Assembly: GCF_007744515.1 (NCBI RefSeq) | Contig: NZ_CP036268.1 | Coordinates: 2,271,712 to 2,335,711 of the forward strand | From: Stratiformator vulcanicus | GTDB taxonomy: Bacteria > Planctomycetota > Planctomycetia > Planctomycetales > Planctomycetaceae | Direction: 5' to 3' | DNA: 64,000 bases | Part shown: positions 18,338-26,650 of the stretch, in pieces | Numbering within the stretch: the first letter of the stretch is position 1 | Layout of the letters: each line of letters starts with the position of its first letter | Translations under genes and position numbers: made by a program | Notes under the pieces: generated by a model | Database searches by the model: none | What the model was told of the DNA's origin: nothing | What the model saw: the letters and a program-made list of their open reading frames with translations, nothing else

Positions 18338-18945
18338 CGGTTCGATTCGAACTCTCCGCTGAAGATGTCGCTGAGTTCAGCGTCTATCTCTACAGCCGGT
18401 CGCCTGAGGGCCGAGCCGCCCGCTCACGGCAGTTGCGAACGGCCATCACATTCGCCGTCGTGGCCGCGCTGTTGTTTGCCGGATTGCAGTGGATTCAAAC
18501 GACCGAATCGGCCGGGCTGGCGACCCTGTTTTCGACGGGGGGATCGATCATGGCAATGCTCGCCTTCCTGGTCTTCCTTGGATGGCGGCGAACCTCAATG
18601 AGTGCTATCCGCAGCGCCGCAGAGCAGTTGGCCGGAACGAAGAATGCCCTGATCTCTGTCGAAGGCCCCTACGAATTGACAGTCGATGATCGGGGGGTGA
18701 GGCAGACCGCTGACGGGCTTGATGATTTTCTGGCGTGGCGACGTCACGCCCGCTTCGACGAGTCCGATTCGCACTTTTTTCTCCTGAGGACGTTTCACGC
18801 GATGAATAACGCCGTGGGAGCCACCGCTACAATCATTCCGAAGCGGGCCTTCGATTCCCCCGAGTCGATCGATCAATTCGCTCAATACGTGCGGCAACGC
18901 CTTGAGGATCAGGCGATCGATCTCGATGATTCCGACTTCTCCTGA
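18334..18945 (+). CDS. YcxB-like membrane protein
   Basis: A protein of 203 residues with two membrane segments (about 33-50 and 66-86). A C-terminal soluble domain includes ELTVDDRGVRQTADG and ends with IIPKRAFDSPESIDQF, typical of the YcxB-like C-terminal domain. The start ATG overlaps the stop of the formylglycine-generating enzyme gene. The function of the domain is unknown. Coupling to the FGE gene may simply be operon structure. Confidence 0.75.
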   Translation: MTVRFELSAEDVAEFSVYLYSRSPEGRAARSRQLRTAITFAVVAALLFAGLQWIQTTESAGLATLFSTGGSIMAMLAFLVFLGWRRTSMSAIRSAAEQLAGTKNALISVEGPYELTVDDRGVRQTADGLDDFLAWRRHARFDESDSHFFLLRTFHAMNNAVGATATIIPKRAFDSPESIDQFAQYVRQRLEDQAIDLDDSDFS

Positions 18946-19050
18946 GCGCGACCGCAGAACTCATTCTGCCATGAAAGTTGATCGCGGCACTTACTTGCGT
19001 GAATTGCGGTCGAACCCCTTCCTGTCAAACTCTGCTCATTTCGTGATTCG

Positions 19051-19488
19051 ATGATCGATCTCTACCCGATCGCGTTCGGCCTGTTTCTTGTCGTTTTGGG
19101 AATCGCATTCCTGCGGGGCCATTGGAAAACCTGGCAAAAGCACAGGTCGACCGACGACGCGGATTCCGCCGAACTCAAATTCCACCGCTCTCAATTTCGC
19201 CGCCGCGTGCAAACTTCGGCGTTGATTATCGCGATCGGGATTCTGATCCCGGTCGGTGACCTCGTGTTCGTCCGAAACGCCGATCCCCTGCTGTTCGGAT
19301 TTTTCTGGGTCGGCGTACTCGTGCTCGTCATCTGGGTCGTCGCGATGGCAATCGCCGATATCGTCGCGAGTCGGCTCTACACCAGAAATGCGATTGAAGA
19401 CATCGAGCAGCGCAAACGCGCGCTGGAACAGGAAGTCGCGGCGCTACGCCGGGAGCTTCACACGCCTCAACGGAACGGGCGGGAGTGA
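19051..19488 (+). CDS. small membrane protein of unknown function
   Basis: A protein of 145 residues with three hydrophobic segments (about 5-23, 53-71 and 77-100) and a C-terminal charged helix rich in Glu, Arg and Leu, probably a short coiled coil. No family was recognised. It follows the YcxB-like gene by about 105 bases on the same strand and may belong to the same transcript. Confidence 0.55.
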   Translation: MIDLYPIAFGLFLVVLGIAFLRGHWKTWQKHRSTDDADSAELKFHRSQFRRRVQTSALIIAIGILIPVGDLVFVRNADPLLFGFFWVGVLVLVIWVVAMAIADIVASRLYTRNAIEDIEQRKRALEQEVAALRRELHTPQRNGRE

Positions 19489-19576
19489 ATAAATGTCGGA
19501 AGTGTCATCTTCAACGACTTCAAACCTGCATTCGTCGTGATTCCATTTTTGATTCGAGCATCACTGGTCGGCGAAA

Positions 19577-19793
19577 TAAAAAGCCGGACGCGTCCGGGCG
19601 TTATGCCGCGGCATCATCCGCCTCCGGCAATCAAGCCTGACGGCTTGGCCTGTCGGCGGGACTAACGAGAGGGGGTCGACCGTTCCTCTACCCGATGCGA
19701 GTTGGTTGCGCGCCGGGTGGCCGGGGACGGCGCTTTCGCCGCCGCCCACAGGCACCCATTTGAGCTTCTGACTCGTGTCGCAGGGGGTCCGCT
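19577..19793 (-). ncRNA. candidate structured RNA (or structured 3' UTR), no known family
   Basis: Read on the minus strand, this gap folds into several GC stems. A long-range stem pairs GCCTGTGGGCGG with CCGCCGACAGGC (11 of 12 positions). Inside it are GGGCGGCG/CGCCGTCCC with a GCGAAAG loop and a hairpin AGAGG/CCTCT. After it come CAAGCC-GTCA-GGCTTG and a dyad around ATGCCGCGGCAT. The end is the palindrome CCGGACGCGTCCGG followed by TTTTTATTT (19578-19597), which resembles a terminator. It starts right after the stop of the small minus-strand gene at 19794, so it could be that gene's 3' UTR. I compared it by eye with tmRNA, RNase P, SRP RNA, 6S and common riboswitches and saw no match. Confidence 0.4.
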
Positions 19794-20150
19794 TTAGTTC
19801 GACCCACCCGCTTCGAACTCTGGCTCTTCGCCTGTTCGCTCGTTGCGGGCGGATTCGGCCTCAGCTTCTTCCTTCATGTATTTCGCAAGCTGAGTCTTTT
19901 GCCGTTCCGTCAGCAGGCCGAGGATTTCGGTACTTTGCTTCGATTTAAGCTCGGCGATCTGCTTTTCGAGTTGATAAATCTGTTTTTCGTATTTGTCTTG
20001 AATGTCGTAGATCTGCTCGCGCTGCTCCAAGCCGATTCCAATTTTGACGAAATGGTCCGGGAGCCTGCGACGGAGTTTGACTTCTTCGGCCATGCAGACG
20101 GGAATGGCGGCGGCCGCCACGAGCGCAGCAAGAATCGTCCAGCGAAGCAT
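19794..20150 (-). CDS. small exported coiled-coil protein
   Basis: A protein of 118 residues with a signal peptide (about 1-21, ending VCMA-EE). A helical region follows (about 40-100) with the pattern Q-x-x-I-Y-x-I-Q-D-K-Y and LTERQKTQLAKY, similar in style to Spy/LTXXQ-type periplasmic proteins. The C-terminus is acidic. AGGA precedes the ATG by about nine bases. It is probably periplasmic; the function is unknown. Confidence 0.6.
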   Translation of the reverse strand: MLRWTILAALVAAAAIPVCMAEEVKLRRRLPDHFVKIGIGLEQREQIYDIQDKYEKQIYQLEKQIAELKSKQSTEILGLLTERQKTQLAKYMKEEAEAESARNERTGEEPEFEAGGSN

Positions 20151-20267
20151 CTTAGAGTTCCTCGATTTGTTGGGCCGAAACGCAACATCCCTGCCGTATT
20201 GTCACTCCTGTACATACGAGTGACATTCTTGCCGACGAAACGCAAGCGCGAACTGAACGTCACGACG

Positions 20268-20297
20268 AAAAAAGGCGAGGCATTTTCATGCCCCGCC
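20268..20297 (-). terminator. intrinsic terminator after cysC
   Basis: On the minus strand, a ten-position stem (GGCGGGGCAT paired with ATGCCTCGCC, one mismatch, four-base loop, 20274-20297) is followed by six T. It lies 70 bases past the cysC stop at 20367. Confidence 0.75.
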
Positions 20298-20366
20298 TTT
20301 TGTTCGGCGTATCAAATGATTCGTATTCTGACGGCAAAGCTAACCGACCGAGAAACCGAGAAGTCA

Positions 20367-20978
<612 letters not shown>

Positions 20979-21181
20979 ACGTCTGTCTTTCCCTGCGGTA
21001 GGTGCCGAGATCGTGATCCCGGCGAAGTTCGGAACGCGTGGCTCGAATATTAGGCGAACTCCCCTCCAGGTGAAAGCGGACCGATGTTTGCGGGGGACCG
21101 CTTGCCCGGTCCGCTGCAATTTCGGATAAGCGGGGGCTGAGCCGCTCAAACTGTTCTCTTCTCGTATTTTGATCGCCGATC

Positions 21182-22060
21182 ATGCCCGCCGAAGTACTCA
21201 AACTTGGAATTCCCGCAGGGAGTCTTCAGGACGCCACCGCCGAGTTATTTCGCCGCGCGGGGTATCGCATCACCTTCTCTTCTCGCTCGTACTATCCCCA
21301 AATTGATGATGAGGAGATCGAGTGCCTGCTGATCCGCGCTCAGGAGATGGCCCGCTACGTGGAGCAGGGCGTCCTGGATGCCGGAATCACCGGCCTCGAC
21401 TGGGTTCGTGAAACCGAGGCCGATGTGACCGAGGTTTGCGAACTGGTCTTCTCGAAAGTCAGTCGGCGCCCGGTCCGCTGGGTGCTATGCGTCCCGAAAG
21501 ACTCGCCGGTTCAAAGCGTCAGGGACCTCGAAGGGAAGCGGATCGCGACTGAAGCGGTCGGGCTAACGCAGGCCTATCTCAAAAAGCACGGAGTAACGGC
21601 GAAGGTCGAATTCAGTTGGGGGGCGACGGAGGTCAAACCGCCGAGGTTGGCCGACGCAATTGTGGAGGTCACCGAAACGGGAAGTTCGCTTCGGGCAAAC
21701 GATCTGCGAATCGTCGATGAGGTTCTGCAGAGCACGACCCGGCTGATCGCCAACAAGGGCGCGCTCGCTGATGATTGGAAGCGGCGAAAGCTCGACGACC
21801 TGTCGTTGATGCTGCAATCGGTCTTGCGTGCGGAAGGCAAAGCCGGCTTGATGATGAATGTTCACAAGGATGATTTGAAAAAAGTGCTGGAGCTGCTTCC
21901 GGCACTCGACAAACCGACGATTTCCTCACTGGCCGACTCCGACGGCGTTGACGTGATCACAATCGTCGAAGAGCGGGTGATTCGCTCGATCATTCCGCAG
22001 CTGAAAGCGGCCGGGGCTCGAGGCATTGTCGAATACCCGATTACCAAGCTGATTGACTGA
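21182..22060 (+). CDS. hisG: ATP phosphoribosyltransferase, long form
   Basis: A protein of 292 residues that condenses ATP and PRPP, the first committed step of histidine biosynthesis. The N-terminus [18 protein letters not shown] and [14 protein letters not shown] are characteristic. The PRPP loop region [20 protein letters not shown] is present. The length and the C-terminal segment (from about residue 215, including [19 protein letters not shown]) indicate the long form with a regulatory ACT-like domain for histidine feedback. It diverges from cysC, and no other his gene is adjacent. Confidence 0.93.
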   Translation: MPAEVLKLGIPAGSLQDATAELFRRAGYRITFSSRSYYPQIDDEEIECLLIRAQEMARYVEQGVLDAGITGLDWVRETEADVTEVCELVFSKVSRRPVRWVLCVPKDSPVQSVRDLEGKRIATEAVGLTQAYLKKHGVTAKVEFSWGATEVKPPRLADAIVEVTETGSSLRANDLRIVDEVLQSTTRLIANKGALADDWKRRKLDDLSLMLQSVLRAEGKAGLMMNVHKDDLKKVLELLPALDKPTISSLADSDGVDVITIVEERVIRSIIPQLKAAGARGIVEYPITKLID

Positions 22061-22429
22061 TCCCCGATGTCGGGGACCGCAGACAGGTGGAAGACGTAAA
22101 GGCTTTATCAATAGCCGCTTACGTCATTCGGCCGGCTCCCCCCACGTCGCGAGTCGCTGCTTGGGCGATTGTGGCGTTGGATTCAGTGAGTTGAGGTCGC
22201 TCGCTCGCTCTAACGGTCCACCGAGCTTGGAATCACGGCTTCTTCACTCAAAATCGCGCGAAGTGCTGCGATTGGTTCACGTGGCACAATCTGCCTAACC
22301 GATACCACCGATTAGTGCGTTTCAGTCCGCATGTCCGCGGCGACGGCCCGTACGGTACGCCGCGGGACAATCGCGCAGAGATATTTCGGGGCGGAGTCGC
22401 GACTCAATCGGAACATGGGAGAAGAAGGC
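22061..22429. other. hisG to DUF11 gene intergenic region with two dyads
   Basis: About 369 bases with no gene. A perfect CCCCGA/TCGGGG hairpin at 22063-22076 directly follows the hisG stop but has no T run. A larger hairpin (GTCCGCGGCG paired with CGCCGCGGGAC, 22333-22368) lies about 60 bases before the next start codon and may be a leader structure or part of an mRNA 5' end. The rest shows nothing recognisable. Confidence 0.45.
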
Positions 22430-24574
22430 ATGCGACTAGGTAGAATCGTGCTCGCCATCGGCGGGATCCTCACAACGGCCGGAGCCGTCGCGGTCGCTCA
22501 AAACGGCTACACGCCGGGCGGCTACTACGGCCAAGCCACCACGCGCAGCGATGCCTCGTTTGCTCGCGGCAGTGCGACGGGGACCTCTCGCTCCGACTTG
22601 AAAAACTACAATCGCCAACTGTTCGGCACTGAGCGGCCGCAACCGAAGACGGCAGCCGCTCCGGCGGAAGGCCGTTACACGTTGCGATCGTCGAACGTCC
22701 GTCAGGCGGCCGCCACGACCAACGACACCGCCTCCAAGGCGACCAACGCCGGCTTCGAACAGTCCGCCGGGACCAACCCGTACGGACAGATCGAAACCAT
22801 CGGCTACAAGGACGGCTCGAATCCGTTTGCCGGACGCAATCCGTTCGCAGCGCTCGAGTCGGAAGTGCAGTCGCGTCGGCCCGTCAAAGAAACGATTCGT
22901 CAAACGTCAGCAGCGCCGGAATTCGATCCGGCAATGCCCGCTCGCGACGACAGCCCGCGGGTCAATCGTTTGACGATTACCCCGCCGGCGACCGGCAGCG
23001 TGACCCGGCAGGCCGCTCCTCGAAATGAAGTCATCGACTTCGGCGTTGACGCGTTCGAACCTGCGGACACCACATTGCCGCCGCTGTCTGAGTCGATGCA
23101 GCCGCAAGATGTGCGGACGCCTGCGTTCGGTACAAACCTGCCGACGCCCCAGCCTTCAACCACTCTGCGAACGACCAACACCACCGCCCTTTCCGACGCC
23201 GCCTCAGCGACCGGGACTCAGGAAGCTTCGGTTTCCGTCAAGTGGGTCCGCCGCAGTGAAATCAACGTCGGGCAGGTCTGCGAGATTGAACTCGTCGTCA
23301 AAAACGACGGACCGTCCACCGCGACGGGCTGCGAAGTCGATGCCTTCTTCCCCGCCACCGTCCGGCTGAGCGAAACCAAGCCCGCCGCGGCCGATGCCGG
23401 TGATCACGTCACTTGGACCATCGGTGAACTCGCCGGTGGAGAACAGAAGTCATTCCTCATCTCGCTCGTCCCGAGCGTCCGAGGCAGCCTCGACGTCGCC
23501 GCCTACGTGCGAACGACAAACGTGGCCGGCGAGCGATTCTCGGTTCAAGAACCGATGCTCGCCATGACGCTCAAAGGACCCGAGCGGGTCGTGGTCGGTG
23601 ATCCGGCAACGCACACGATCGTCGTGTCGAATCCGGGTACCGGAACGGCCAAGAACGTGACCGTCGAAGCGACGCTGCCCGAAGGCTTGGAACACGCCAA
23701 GGGGCAGAAGTTGGCCATGAACATCGGGTCGCTCGCTCCGAACGAAACCCGAGTGATTCGGCTCGCACTGGCCGCCACCAAGGGTGGTCCGCAGCCGATC
23801 GAAGTCCTCGCAACAGCCGGTGAGACGCTCAGTCGCACCGCCTCGAACGATGTCTTTGTGGTCGCTCCGAGCCTGCGGCTCGAAATGGACGGACCGGGAC
23901 TGCGATACGTCGGACGAACCGCGAAGTACACATTGCGAGTCACCAACGACGGCTCCGCTCCGAACAACAATGTCCGGGTTTCCCACAAGGTGCCCAGCGG
24001 CTTCGAGTTCACCAAGACCGACATGAGCGGTCGCTACGATGAACTCAACCGCATGGTGACCTGGTTTGTCGGTCGACTCGACGCCGGCGAAACCAAGGAG
24101 CTTAGTCTCGAATTGACCGCTTCGGAAGCAGGCGTGTTCGAGCACCTCGCCGGTGCGATTTCCGAACACGGGGCCCGGGCCGAGACGTCGGTGCAGACCG
24201 AAGTCGACGGCATCGCCTCACTTGTTCTCGAAGTTGTCGATCTCGACGATCCGGTCGAAGTCGGCCGCGAGACGGCTTACGAAATCCGCGTGAAGAACGT
24301 CGGAACCAAAGAAGCGGCCAACGTCGACATCTCCTGCAAATTGCCGGAAGGCGTGATGCTGCTCGATGCCCGCGGACCTTCAGCCCACAAGGCCACCGGT
24401 CAGGTCATCTTCTTCCGACCGCTCGACAACCTTGGTGCCGGCAAAACCGCCGTGTTCCAGATTCACGTCAAAGGCTCGATCGAAGGCGACCAACGCTTCC
24501 GCGTCCGCCTTGCCAGCGACTCGATCACCGAGCCGCTGATCTTCGAAGAACTGACGAAGTACTACGGCGGCTGA
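22430..24574 (+). CDS. exported DUF11-repeat protein
   Basis: A protein of 714 residues with a signal peptide (residues 1-23, MRLGRIVLAIGG onward). A low-complexity Pro/Thr/Ala-rich N-terminal third follows, then about four tandem immunoglobulin-like DUF11 repeats of roughly 115 residues. Each repeat contains an N-x-G-x-x-x-A-x-x-V core (KNDGPSTATGCEVD, SNPGTGTAKNVTVE, TNDGSAPNNNVRVS, KNVGTKEAANVDIS). It is likely a cell-envelope structural protein. The start at 22430 is supported by GGAG nine bases upstream; longer in-frame starts at 22331 and 22415 lack this. A strong terminator follows. Confidence 0.85.
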   Translation: MRLGRIVLAIGGILTTAGAVAVAQNGYTPGGYYGQATTRSDASFARGSATGTSRSDLKNYNRQLFGTERPQPKTAAAPAEGRYTLRSSNVRQAAATTNDTASKATNAGFEQSAGTNPYGQIETIGYKDGSNPFAGRNPFAALESEVQSRRPVKETIRQTSAAPEFDPAMPARDDSPRVNRLTITPPATGSVTRQAAPRNEVIDFGVDAFEPADTTLPPLSESMQPQDVRTPAFGTNLPTPQPSTTLRTTNTTALSDAASATGTQEASVSVKWVRRSEINVGQVCEIELVVKNDGPSTATGCEVDAFFPATVRLSETKPAAADAGDHVTWTIGELAGGEQKSFLISLVPSVRGSLDVAAYVRTTNVAGERFSVQEPMLAMTLKGPERVVVGDPATHTIVVSNPGTGTAKNVTVEATLPEGLEHAKGQKLAMNIGSLAPNETRVIRLALAATKGGPQPIEVLATAGETLSRTASNDVFVVAPSLRLEMDGPGLRYVGRTAKYTLRVTNDGSAPNNNVRVSHKVPSGFEFTKTDMSGRYDELNRMVTWFVGRLDAGETKELSLELTASEAGVFEHLAGAISEHGARAETSVQTEVDGIASLVLEVVDLDDPVEVGRETAYEIRVKNVGTKEAANVDISCKLPEGVMLLDARGPSAHKATGQVIFFRPLDNLGAGKTAVFQIHVKGSIEGDQRFRVRLASDSITEPLIFEELTKYYGG

Positions 24575-24604
24575 TCGGAATCAGCGAACGCCGAGAACGC
24601 TCAG

Positions 24605-24638
24605 GGCGGGCCGATCAAACGATCGGCCCGCCTTTTTT
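24605..24638 (+). terminator. strong intrinsic terminator
   Basis: A perfect 12-base-pair GC-rich stem (GGCGGGCCGATC/GATCGGCCCGCC, four-base loop AAAC) is followed by six T, 30 bases after the DUF11 gene stop. Confidence 0.93.
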
Positions 24639-24874
24639 CGCTGCTTCGCCAAAATTTTCAGCGACGGTGGCCAAAAGAGGATTTCTTCCGGACGACCGGC
24701 GCCGATATTATTCGCGGCGGAATTGTTCATTGAAGGTGGGAGTTCGGCCCGTCGCATTTTGGTGGCGCTGAATTTTCTGATGTGGCTCTTGCATCACGGT
24801 CGGTGCAATCCCACAATTCCGCAGTTCTCACGCGACCGGCAGTGCTGGCCGGTTCGGTTCCGTTTGATGCTCTG

Positions 24875-24913
24875 GGAGGGTTTATGCGTTGGGAAAAGGT
24901 AATCACGTACTGA
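24875..24913 (+). promoter_or_regulatory. speD ribosome binding site and overlapping nine-codon reading frame
   Basis: GGAGG at 24875-24879 lies nine bases before the TTG used for speD (24889). An ATG at 24884, only four bases after the GGAGG, opens a nine-codon frame (M-R-W-E-K-V-I-T-Y-stop, 24884-24913) that overlaps the speD start in another frame. Translation of the small frame could compete with speD initiation. This is inference from sequence only. Confidence 0.35.
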
Positions 24914-25323
24914 TTGATTGTCGGAATGTGCCGCGGGATGTTTGCCTCGACGACGGGCGAATGCTGGAGGTCATGGCTCGCTCGGCTGCAAAAGCCGGGA
25001 TGCACGTGATCTCGCAGGTCCGATATCACTTCGGCCACAACTCCGCTCCCGGCTACACCTGCGTCGTATTGCTCGATGAGAGCCATTGCTCGGCTCACAC
25101 GTACGCCGATCTCGGGCTGATCGCCCTCGACGTGTTCACCTGCGGTGACACCGACCCTCGCAAGATTCTCGAGCACATGCGCGAGGAACTCGACTTGGGT
25201 GACGTCACCGTCCGCACCCTGCCTCGCTTCACCGGATCGGATATGCTTCCCAACGAAGCCACCGTCACCGAGTACGACGCGGACGAGGCTCCCGCAATGC
25301 AATACGCGGAAGCTACCTGTTAA
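24889..25323 (+). CDS. speD: S-adenosylmethionine decarboxylase family (SpeD)
   Basis: A protein of 144 residues of the small bacterial/archaeal proenzyme type, which self-cleaves to a pyruvoyl enzyme and makes decarboxylated SAM, the aminopropyl donor for spermidine. The cleavage region DESHCSAHTY is followed by the typical GLIALDVFTCGD. The TTG start is supported by GGAGG nine bases upstream and by the family N-terminus beginning at GKGNHVLID. Some SpeD homologues have become ornithine or arginine decarboxylases, so substrate is not certain. A DHS-like gene follows 88 bases later. Confidence 0.85.
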   Translation: MGKGNHVLIDCRNVPRDVCLDDGRMLEVMARSAAKAGMHVISQVRYHFGHNSAPGYTCVVLLDESHCSAHTYADLGLIALDVFTCGDTDPRKILEHMREELDLGDVTVRTLPRFTGSDMLPNEATVTEYDADEAPAMQYAEATC

Positions 25324-25353
25324 GCCGCGTTGCTGCCAAACGAGCGTTTTCAT

Positions 25354-25380
25354 CGTAGGGCGGGCACAGCCCGCCCTGCG
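25354..25380. repeat. palindromic GC-rich repeat between speD and dhs
   Basis: A near-perfect dyad AGGGCGGGC-ACA-GCCCGCCCT, extended by CGT/GCG flanks. This is the kind of intergenic palindrome that recurs in planctomycete genomes. It might form a hairpin in the speD-dhs transcript. Confidence 0.65.
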
Positions 25381-25411
25381 TTTCTCCACTTCACGCTCCG
25401 CCCTTCGCATC

Positions 25412-26485
25412 ATGTCCCGCGAACTTCACGACGGCCGCTCCGACGGACTCCGCCCCTTAAAGACCCTCGACCTTGCCGAGGTAAACACGTTTCCCGACCT
25501 GCTCAGGGCGATGGGAGATACAGCGTTCTCCGGGCGACAACTCGGCGAGTCGTTTGACGTCCTGCTGGAAATGGCACGAGATACCGACTGCAAGGTCGTG
25601 CTCACGCTCTCCGGAGCGATGACCGTCGCGAAGCAGGGCCGCATCTTCTGCGAATTGATCGATCGCGGCATCGTTCACGCCGTCATCTCAACCGGCGCCC
25701 TCATGGCTCACGGCTTGACCGAATCGATCGGCTTAACGCATTACCGCTACGACCCATCGCAGTCGGACGAAGACCTGTTCGAGAAAGGCTACAACCGGGT
25801 CTACGACACACTGGAGATGGAGTCGAATCTCAACGATGTCGAACGGGTCGTCTCGCAAACCCTGCGGACCGAGCAGCCCGAAGACGGCGTCTGGTCGTCT
25901 GCCCGACTATGCAAAGCGCTCGGGAAAGCGCTCTCCGAAATGGACGAGGGGCCGGGGATTCTTAAAAGCGCCTACGAGCAGAACGTCCCGGTCTTTATCC
26001 CCGCCTTCAGCGATAGCGAAGTCGGCCTCGACGTTTCGACCTGGGCGATGGGCCTCGCGGTGAAAGAATCGGGCAAGTCGCCGTCTGATATGACGCCCGA
26101 AGAGATGTTCCGAGCAGTGCCGCCCTTTAATCCGTTTCTCGACCTGCAGGAATACGCCCGCTTCATCGGCGAGAGTGACCGCATCGGTATCTTTACGATC
26201 GGCGGCGGCGTCCCCCGCAACTGGGCCCAGCAGGTCGCGCCGTACTACGACATCACGAACCATCGCATCGGCACCGAGTTCAAAGCCCCCCGCTTCCGCT
26301 ACGGCGTCCGCATCTGCCCCGAACCGGTCCACTGGGGCGGCCTCTCCGGTTGCACTTATTCCGAAGGCGTGAGCTGGGGCAAATTCGTCTCCCCCAAAGA
26401 AGGCGGCCGCTTCGCCGAAGTCTACGCCGATGCCACCGTCGTGCTGCCGATCCTGTGCAAAGCAATCTTCGACGAGCTCACTTAA
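25412..26485 (+). CDS. deoxyhypusine synthase family protein
   Basis: A protein of 357 residues with the NAD-dependent DHS fold. It has LTLSGAMTVAKQGRIFCELI and ISTGALMAHGLTESIGL near the N-terminus, IFTIGGGVPRNWAQQ in the Rossmann part, and the catalytic lysine at about residue 324 in EGVSWGKF, equivalent to the lysine that accepts the aminobutyl group. In eukaryotes DHS modifies eIF5A with spermidine; bacterial homologues are thought to act more often in polyamine metabolism, for example as homospermidine synthase. Adjacent speD supports a polyamine role. No EF-P or eIF5A gene is in the window. The ATG at 25412 begins the conserved region; an in-frame upstream extension overlaps speD and is ignored. 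Confidence 0.85.
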   Translation: MSRELHDGRSDGLRPLKTLDLAEVNTFPDLLRAMGDTAFSGRQLGESFDVLLEMARDTDCKVVLTLSGAMTVAKQGRIFCELIDRGIVHAVISTGALMAHGLTESIGLTHYRYDPSQSDEDLFEKGYNRVYDTLEMESNLNDVERVVSQTLRTEQPEDGVWSSARLCKALGKALSEMDEGPGILKSAYEQNVPVFIPAFSDSEVGLDVSTWAMGLAVKESGKSPSDMTPEEMFRAVPPFNPFLDLQEYARFIGESDRIGIFTIGGGVPRNWAQQVAPYYDITNHRIGTEFKAPRFRYGVRICPEPVHWGGLSGCTYSEGVSWGKFVSPKEGGRFAEVYADATVVLPILCKAIFDELT

Positions 26486-26497
26486 TATCTCACGTTT

Positions 26498-26591
26498 AGC
26501 CGCGCCGCAAGGAAGCGGATCAGGAATGAGCCGCCATCGCTGCAATGGAGAAAGTGGCCTCCAGATGATCCGCTCCTTACCAGTCGCGGCT
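26498..26591. repeat. inverted repeat element with AGCCGCG ends
   Basis: Arms at 26498-26522 and 26566-26591 are imperfect reverse complements: AGCCGCG, then a CGCAAGGAAGCGGATCA-like stretch, against its complement. The element sits between two convergent genes (dhs and ileS). The left arm's lead sequence CGTTTAGCCGCG also occurs at 38537, which points to an interspersed family. Confidence 0.65.
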
Positions 26592-26650
26592 GCCTTGCGG
26601 CGCCGCCCCGTTTTATAAGAACCGGGCCGCCCATGAATGCGGGAAGCTCT

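Noticed and set aside
19561-19755. A 64-codon minus-strand frame in the structured region
   Set aside because: No ribosome binding site or conserved pattern, and stems and loops explain the sequence better.
22063-22076. Hairpin after hisG as a terminator
   Set aside because: The stem is perfect but no T run follows, so intrinsic termination is not supported.
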